60,903 nt of DNA from Verrucomicrobiota bacterium (GTDB lineage Bacteria; Verrucomicrobiota; Verrucomicrobiia; Opitutales; Opitutaceae). This document shows, piece by piece, positions 56,119-60,903 of the stretch. A program made the position numbers and the translations under genes. The DNA lies in assembly GCA_023457035.1 (NCBI GenBank), contig JAEWNN010000024.1, forward strand, positions 1 to 60,903, written 5' to 3'. Position 1 is the stretch's first letter; every line of letters begins with the position of its first letter. A model generated the notes under the pieces. That model did not search any database and had not been told where the DNA came from. It saw only the letters and a list, made by a program, of their open reading frames with translations.

Positions 56119-57627
56119 TCAGAATGGGTCGGGCTCGCGGAAGACCGGGGTGGACTCCACATGGTGCCCCGGGGGGATCGTGATCGGCTCGCCCTGCGCG
56201 GCGAGGTCGTCGTTCTTGAGCAGCTGGACCTTCAGCGGCTCGGTGGCGGTGGGCGCCTCCCAGGACCATTTGCCGATCGAGACGAACTCCATCGGCACGC
56301 CTTTCTGCCAGCTGAGCCCGGGGCCCTCGCCGCGAATGAACACCTTGTTGCCGATCCCGATGTAGGCGGTGACGAGAAGCCGCGTGGCGCCGTCGGCGGT
56401 CTTCGCCGGGGCGGAGTGGGAGGCGGGCTCGGCGTCGTAGACAATCTCGGGCTCGGCAAAACCCGGGAGCACGGACTCGCCCAGGCTGCGCGTGGAGGAC
56501 TTGCGGCGGGGCTCTCGCTTCGGCGGCGGTTCGGCGCCAACGGCGTCGGGCGCGGGCTCGGGGAGTTCGGTTGCGGCAGCGGTCGTCACGGGCCCCGCTC
56601 CACCGGCGGTGGAGCCAGCGTCCTCTGCGGCCGCTTCCGTGGCGCGCGGCGAAGCCGGGTCTCTTCGCATCCGCGGAAAAGCGGTGAGCTGCAGGCCTGC
56701 AAGCTCGGCGGCGGATGTCGCGGGCGGCTCCGTTCCAGCCGGGGCGGGGTGGGCGGCGGGCGCGGCGCCGGTTTCGACTTCTGCGGTGGAGCGCGCGCGG
56801 GGGAGGTCGCGGGTGGCCGCATGGAGCAGCTCGATCTTCTGCTGGAGAGCCGCCGCGAGGTCCTGCTCGGCGGCGCGGAGCGCGGCAGTGCGCTCAAGGA
56901 TACGGTCGGCGATGGCTTCGGCGCTTGCGAAGGTCTCGCGGGCGCGGTTCTCCGTGGCGGCGATCGCGTTCTGCGCGTGCGTGGCGGATTGGTTGAGCGC
57001 GGCCTCGGCCCGGGTGGTGGCCGCGCCGAGGGCGGCGGCGATCGCCGGTGCCGCCTCGGTGGCCTCGCGGCGGGCATCCGCGAGCGCGGCGCGAGCTTCG
57101 CGCTCGACGGCGGCGAACTCCTTGGTGGCGGACTGGATGGTGCCGACGAGGGCGCCGAGTCGCTGGCCCTCGGCATCGCGGAGCGTCTCGAGCTCCTTGG
57201 CCATCGCGGCCTTGTCCTCATCGTCGCGCTCCTGCAGTTGGGCGGTGAACTCGGCGATCTTCTCCTGGAGGCGGTAGGGCAGTGTATCGGCAGCGTGGAC
57301 GGCGCGGGTGGCGGCCTCGTGGGCGGACCCCAGCTGGCCGCTGGTGGAGGCCAGGGTCTCGACGGCGTGGAGAAGCCTCTGGTTCTGCACCTCCAGCTTC
57401 TGCTGGAACTCGAGCTCGGCCTCTCGCTGGGTCGCGAGGAAATCGAGCAGGTAGGGGAGGGCGGCGAGCACGGACCCGAGCGCCACACACCCGAACACCA
57501 CGGAGAGCGCGGGGGCGGAGAGCGGCGTCTCGGCCGTGGCGGCGACGAAACAGGCGACGGCGAGCAGCAGGGCATCGCCGAGGAAATACGGCCACTTGGG
57601 CGGGCGGGGGGGGAGGGTTGGGTTCAT
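56119..57627 (-). CDS. Membrane-anchored coiled-coil protein with C-terminal beta-domain
   Basis: This 502-aa protein has two helices near the N-terminus (about 15–65), a long coiled coil (about 75–270, rich in Ala, Glu, Arg and Gln), a disordered Pro/Ala/Glu-rich linker (about 275–400) and a compact C-terminal domain with RLLVTAYIGIGNKVFIRGEG, PGLSWQKGVPMEFVSIGKW and VQLLKNDDLAAQGE. The last domain resembles carbohydrate-binding beta-sandwich folds. The layout suggests an envelope-spanning structural protein. The function is unknown. Confidence 0.65.
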   Translation of the reverse strand: MNPTLPPRPPKWPYFLGDALLLAVACFVAATAETPLSAPALSVVFGCVALGSVLAALPYLLDFLATQREAELEFQQKLEVQNQRLLHAVETLASTSGQLGSAHEAATRAVHAADTLPYRLQEKIAEFTAQLQERDDEDKAAMAKELETLRDAEGQRLGALVGTIQSATKEFAAVEREARAALADARREATEAAPAIAAALGAATTRAEAALNQSATHAQNAIAATENRARETFASAEAIADRILERTAALRAAEQDLAAALQQKIELLHAATRDLPRARSTAEVETGAAPAAHPAPAGTEPPATSAAELAGLQLTAFPRMRRDPASPRATEAAAEDAGSTAGGAGPVTTAAATELPEPAPDAVGAEPPPKREPRRKSSTRSLGESVLPGFAEPEIVYDAEPASHSAPAKTADGATRLLVTAYIGIGNKVFIRGEGPGLSWQKGVPMEFVSIGKWSWEAPTATEPLKVQLLKNDDLAAQGEPITIPPGHHVESTPVFREPDPF

Positions 57628-57763
57628 CGCTCGGTGTTGGGGCTGCGAATCCGGGACAGGTCCCATTCTCCAGAGCGAGCGCAGGTCGCAAGGCGAAACC
57701 CGAGGGAACGACGACGGCCGCCCCTCGGCGACGGCTGTGGGCCGTAGGGGTACCGGGGACGCG

Positions 57764-58135
57764 TCAACGCAGGTGTCGCCAGAACACGCCGCCGAGGGAG
57801 ACGAGCATCCCGATCCTGAGTGCTCCCTCGAAGGTGAGGATGACCAGGACCCAGCGCAGCGGGGAGTTCCGGCGCAGCAGGAATCCGCCGAGACTGATCA
57901 GAAACAGTGCGAGCGCCTGCAGCCGGCCGACCGAGCTGCCGAGAAGCAGGCCCATCCAGATCCAGTAGAGGAAGAGCAGAAGCGTCCAAACAAAGGCCAG
58001 ACGTTCGCGCATCGGCAGTGCCCGCGGGTCGCCACCCGATGCCATCTGCCGGATACCGAGGTAGCGTTCGCACAACACGAGTTGCCAGAGCTCGAAGAGC
58101 AGGAAGAACGGGACGAGGGAAAGCAGCCAGAGCAT
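57764..58135 (-). CDS. Small membrane protein of unknown function
   Basis: This 123-aa protein has hydrophobic segments at about 2–22, 48–65, 70–86 and 95–115. No family is recognised. It is on the same strand as the coiled-coil protein gene, 136 bp upstream of it. Confidence 0.5.
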   Translation of the reverse strand: MLWLLSLVPFFLLFELWQLVLCERYLGIRQMASGGDPRALPMRERLAFVWTLLLFLYWIWMGLLLGSSVGRLQALALFLISLGGFLLRRNSPLRWVLVILTFEGALRIGMLVSLGGVFWRHLR

Positions 58136-58336
58136 GGACCGGAGTGGCCATGGAATGAGCCGGCACCGCGGGTAGCGGCGAGCGCAAAACCGGAGCGGGC
58201 AAATGGGCCGCGCGCAGAGGCCGGCCCGAGGGGCGGGGCCGGCAGGGAAGTGCTCCGGCAGGGCGAGCAACCGGTCGACTGTGTACAGCTCAAGTCGGAG
58301 GCCGGAAGGCCGATGTGGAGAAAACCCCACCGTGCG

Positions 58337-58675
58337 ATGAATACTTGCCATTTCACCGGTTGGATCCCCTTCGCGCCAGAGACGCGCTACACCCCCTCGG
58401 GCCGCAAGATCATCTGTTTCGCCGCGCGCGTGAGCGATGACCACGGAGCCGAGTCGATTCTGCGCTTCCAGATGGAAGGCGACCCGGTGGCGCCCCTGCC
58501 GCCGGAGCTTGCGCCGGGCCGCGCGGTCGAGATCGAGGCCGCGGCGACGACCCAGGCGGTGCGCCGCCCCGATGGGCGCACGGTCTCGCGGCTGGTCTTC
58601 CACGTCACGCGTCTGGCCGCGCAGGGCCGACGGCGGGGCCGCGTGGAACCGCCGATGCAGTTGGCGTTGTTCTGA
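58337..58675 (+). CDS. SSB-like OB-fold protein
   Basis: This 112-aa protein starts MNTCHFTGWIPFAPETRYTPSG, then IICFAARVSD, close to the start of single-strand DNA-binding proteins (G-x-x-x-x-P-E-L-R-Y-T-P-S-G). A later GRAVEIEAAATTQAVRRPDG, then SRLVFHVTRL, fits the second half of the OB fold. It lacks the acidic SSB tail, ending in MQLALF instead. It is probably a second, non-essential SSB-type protein; a DNA-repair role is possible. Confidence 0.6.
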   Translation: MNTCHFTGWIPFAPETRYTPSGRKIICFAARVSDDHGAESILRFQMEGDPVAPLPPELAPGRAVEIEAAATTQAVRRPDGRTVSRLVFHVTRLAAQGRRRGRVEPPMQLALF

Positions 58676-58780
58676 GCGCCGGCAGACCGCGGCCTGCCGC
58701 GAGCACTGCACAGGGGCCGCGCCAGCGCGAATTGGCTGGCTTCCGCCCGCTGTGGCGGCTTGCTCGCCGGGCGTTCTGCG

Positions 58781-60298
58781 ATGCACCGCTTCCGCCCTAT
58801 TCCGCTTGGCCACGCCATACCGAACTGCCCGCATGCGATCTCGGTAAGTCTCCCCACGATGGCCGATCTGATCGGCTACGAGGAGAAGGTTCCGGAGGTG
58901 ATGCGCCAGGTGCCGACCGGGTATCCGCGTTTCGTGCTCCACCCGTTTGTGCGCATGCTCACGGCGGAGTTCTCACGGCGGCAGGGGTTGGAGGGTCGCT
59001 CGGTCTGGCTGACGGCGACCCTCGAGCTGGCTGAGGCGCTGTGCCGGTGGGTGGGGGGCGATGCCCGCGTGGTTGTCGAGGGCGTGCTCACGGCGGTGGC
59101 CTTTGCCCATGTGCCGGAGCGCAATGCGCGGGCAAAGGCGTTCCTGCAGCATTGCGGCGGCTTCATCTCCTCCCGGCAGGCCGAGGATGCCCTTGTCGCG
59201 GCCGGCCTGGTTCCGGTGCCGGCTCCCGAGGCGTCCGTGGATACTGATCCGCTCGGTGTGGTGAAACGTGAGCTTCGCCGCGCCTTCAGCGGGACCTGCG
59301 ACGACGACTTGTTCGTGTCCGCCAGCGGCATGAATGCCGTGTATTCGGCATTCGATGCCGTCAGCGCGGTCCAGACCCCTCGGGGCCGAACGACGTGGAT
59401 CCAGCTCGGCTGGCTCTACTTGGACACGATCGCGATCCTGCGGAAGTTCACCGCGGATCCGGAGACCGACTACGTGGCGCTCCCGTCCGTGCATGACCTG
59501 GGGGCGTTGCAGCGCGTGCTCGAGGAGCGGCGGGGCCGCGTCGCGGGCATCATCACCGAGGTGCCGACCAATCCGCTGATCCGGAGTTGCGACCTGCCGG
59601 CGCTGGGCGCGTTGGCCCGTGCCCACGGCGCCCACCTGGTGGTCGACGCCAGCATCGCGTCACCGTGGAACGTCGATGTGCTGCCGCACGCCGATGTGGC
59701 GCTGGCCAGCCTCACCAAGTACGGCGCGGCCGAGGGCGACATCCTGGCGGGCGCCGCGGCGGTGAATCCGAAAGGCGGTGATGCCGCGGCGTTGCGTGCC
59801 GGGCTAAAGACGGGGATCGCCCCGATGTATCGGCGTGATCTGGCCCGGTTGGCACACGAGATCCGCGCGGTCGACCGTGTCCTTGCCGGCGTCAATGCCT
59901 CGACCGTGCGCGTCGCCGAGTATCTCGCCGGGCGCCCGGAGGTGAAGCGCCTCCACTGGGCGCTCGCCCCGGAATCGCGGGCGAACTTTCTGCAGGTGGC
60001 GCGTGCGCCGGCTGCGGTTGGCGGCATGATCACCTTCGAACTGGAGCCGGGCCGGTTTGCTCGTTTCTACGACCGGGTGCGGTTGCCGAAAGGGCCGAGC
60101 TTCGGCCTGCGGAACACCCTGATCTGCCCTTTCATCTACCTTGGGCATTACGAGTTGGTGACAAGCGCGCCGGGTCGCGAACTGCTCGCGCGCCACTCTC
60201 TGAATCCCGAGTTGCTGCGGCTTTCGGTGGGGCTGGAACCGGTGGACGAAATCATCGGCGCCCTCGCGGAGTCGCTCGACGCCCTCGAAACAGGTTGA
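58781..60298 (+). CDS. Fungal-type cystathionine gamma-synthase (PLP enzyme)
   Basis: This 505-aa protein has an N-terminal extension with PLGHAIPNCPHAISVSLPT followed by IGYEEK and SGYPRF-like (TGYPRFVLHPF) motifs seen in fungal Str2-type enzymes. A Cys/Met-metabolism PLP domain follows with DLFVSASGMNAVYSAFDA, GIITEVPTNPLIRSCDL and the PLP lysine in SLTKYGAAEG. It joins cysteine to an activated homoserine in methionine synthesis. Start 58781 (MHRFRPIPLG) was chosen over 58859 because the conserved extension lies between them. metW is 14 kb upstream. Confidence 0.8.
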   Translation: MHRFRPIPLGHAIPNCPHAISVSLPTMADLIGYEEKVPEVMRQVPTGYPRFVLHPFVRMLTAEFSRRQGLEGRSVWLTATLELAEALCRWVGGDARVVVEGVLTAVAFAHVPERNARAKAFLQHCGGFISSRQAEDALVAAGLVPVPAPEASVDTDPLGVVKRELRRAFSGTCDDDLFVSASGMNAVYSAFDAVSAVQTPRGRTTWIQLGWLYLDTIAILRKFTADPETDYVALPSVHDLGALQRVLEERRGRVAGIITEVPTNPLIRSCDLPALGALARAHGAHLVVDASIASPWNVDVLPHADVALASLTKYGAAEGDILAGAAAVNPKGGDAAALRAGLKTGIAPMYRRDLARLAHEIRAVDRVLAGVNASTVRVAEYLAGRPEVKRLHWALAPESRANFLQVARAPAAVGGMITFELEPGRFARFYDRVRLPKGPSFGLRNTLICPFIYLGHYELVTSAPGRELLARHSLNPELLRLSVGLEPVDEIIGALAESLDALETG

Positions 60299-60331
60299 GA
60301 TCGAGCGTGGGTTGGCGGACCATCCCGGGCT

Positions 60332-60697
60332 ATGGTCAAGGGCCAGAAAGTCGTATGCATCAACGATCAGTTCTCCGCGATCGTGCGGGCGATCTATAAA
60401 CAACTCCCCGTCAAGGGCGTCACCTATACGATCCGGGAGGTGTTTCTCGGACGAGAGAAGGTCGTGAAGGCCGGCGACTCGGCCACGGTCGGGCTTCTTC
60501 TTGTCGAGTTGGTCAACCCACCGGATCCTTTGCATAAGGGGCAGCAGGAGCTTGGCTTCAACTCGGAGCGGTTCGCCCCGTTGGAGGAGTTGCCTGCCGA
60601 GGTCGCTGCGGAGGAGATCGCGGAGACCATTGGGGCCGGATCATGGAGCGGTTCGTTCGCTCCCTCACCGTCGCGTTCGGAGGGCAATCCTGACTGA
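60332..60697 (+). CDS. Short conserved protein of unknown function
   Basis: This 121-aa protein has GQKVVCINDQF, LPVKGVTYTIREVFLG, LLLVELVNPPDP and a late FNSERFAPL. Similar small proteins are common on phages and mobile elements in many bacteria (from memory), but none has a known role. The last 40 residues are acidic then Ser/Pro-rich. It is 33 bp after the cystathionine gamma-synthase gene. Confidence 0.6.
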   Translation: MVKGQKVVCINDQFSAIVRAIYKQLPVKGVTYTIREVFLGREKVVKAGDSATVGLLLVELVNPPDPLHKGQQELGFNSERFAPLEELPAEVAAEEIAETIGAGSWSGSFAPSPSRSEGNPD

Positions 60698-60903
60698 CTT
60701 TGGTAGTCTGATGCGAGGTGTAGATCCGGAAATAACGACGGAAGTACCTTTAGGTGAGAGAGAAGGGGTGGTTGCCAATATCTGGCGCAAAAATCTCTTG
60801 CGGGAGGCGGGAGTGGGTGCAGAGTCCGGCGCCTCGACTATGTTCTTTGGCTGATTTGCAGCGAGAGAGGGCTCACCTAGTGGGCGGCGGAAAAAAACTT
60901 CCG
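60698..60903. other. Window end, no recognised gene
   Basis: The last 206 bp are less GC-rich than average and have no clear coding signal. An A-rich run (GGCGGAAAAAAAC) ends the window. Confidence 0.3.

Overview
The window is very GC-rich chromosomal DNA with dense genes on both strands. Its gene content suggests a Gram-negative bacterium of the Verrucomicrobiota, probably near Opitutaceae. Pointers are an outer-membrane-type lipoprotein (Blc), an LpxB N-terminal-domain protein, a GYF–DUF4190–pseudopilin-like protein, PilC, NrfHA, and an ArgJ with an unusual substrate-loop sequence. The taxonomic call is an inference and no rRNA gene is present. Few genes have a recognisable Shine-Dalgarno sequence. 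I found no tRNA, rRNA, CRISPR array or intact transposase.

Region 1 (1–12.4 kb) looks like a light/photo-oxidative stress block. It holds a DUF1295 protein (cut by the window edge), DUF2062, DUF1475, a Cfa-type methyltransferase, DUF1365 and an FAD oxidoreductase, with ATGA overlaps linking the last three. An internally deleted SDR–DUF2867 gene follows, then two near-identical secreted fasciclin proteins, a Ca2+/Na+ antiporter, lipocalin Blc, a frameshifted secreted protein, UV endonuclease UvsE and an SRPBCC protein. The block ends with a MerR-type regulator carrying a cobalamin-binding domain like CarH/LitR. TGTCTAA direct repeats spaced 11 bp apart lie upstream of both fasciclin genes and of the regulator gene.

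Region 2 (12.7–37.9 kb) is mostly housekeeping. It contains small membrane proteins, an NTF2-like/DUF4241 protein, argJ, gpsA, carB, a receiver–AAA+ protein with a degenerate sigma-54 loop, pilC, a YgiQ radical SAM protein, a PqiA-like protein and a SYLF-domain protein. A cell-envelope cluster follows (glycosyltransferase, small membrane protein, acetyltransferase, DUF2334 deacetylase-like protein, flippase-like protein). It ends with a ClC channel plus PTS EIIA, an HtrA/DegP protease and a small membrane protein.

Region 3 (38.2–40.7 kb) is a ruined type I restriction–modification island. It has the first codons of hsdM, the last codons of hsdS, an intact XRE/ImmA-IrrE protein, a PIN-domain toxin with a stop at codon 6, and a frameshifted hsdR start that has lost its nuclease lysine. 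Region 4 (40.8–49.7 kb) has a hybrid histidine kinase, a GYF/DUF4190 protein, MetW, YhbY, an MsbA-like ABC exporter, a nitroreductase, a site-2 protease and a TPR protein.

Region 5 (50–55.7 kb) carries an ammonia-forming nitrite reduction block read leftward: YwiC-like protein, cupin, DUF2249, Crp/Fnr regulator, NrfH and NrfA, with an FNR-type box before nrfH. The right end has an LpxB_N protein, a coiled-coil membrane protein, an SSB-like OB-fold protein, a fungal-type cystathionine gamma-synthase and a short conserved protein. Across the window a dispersed REP/REPIN-like palindromic repeat family occupies intergenic gaps. One copy sits in frame inside a coding sequence and another supplies a stop codon.
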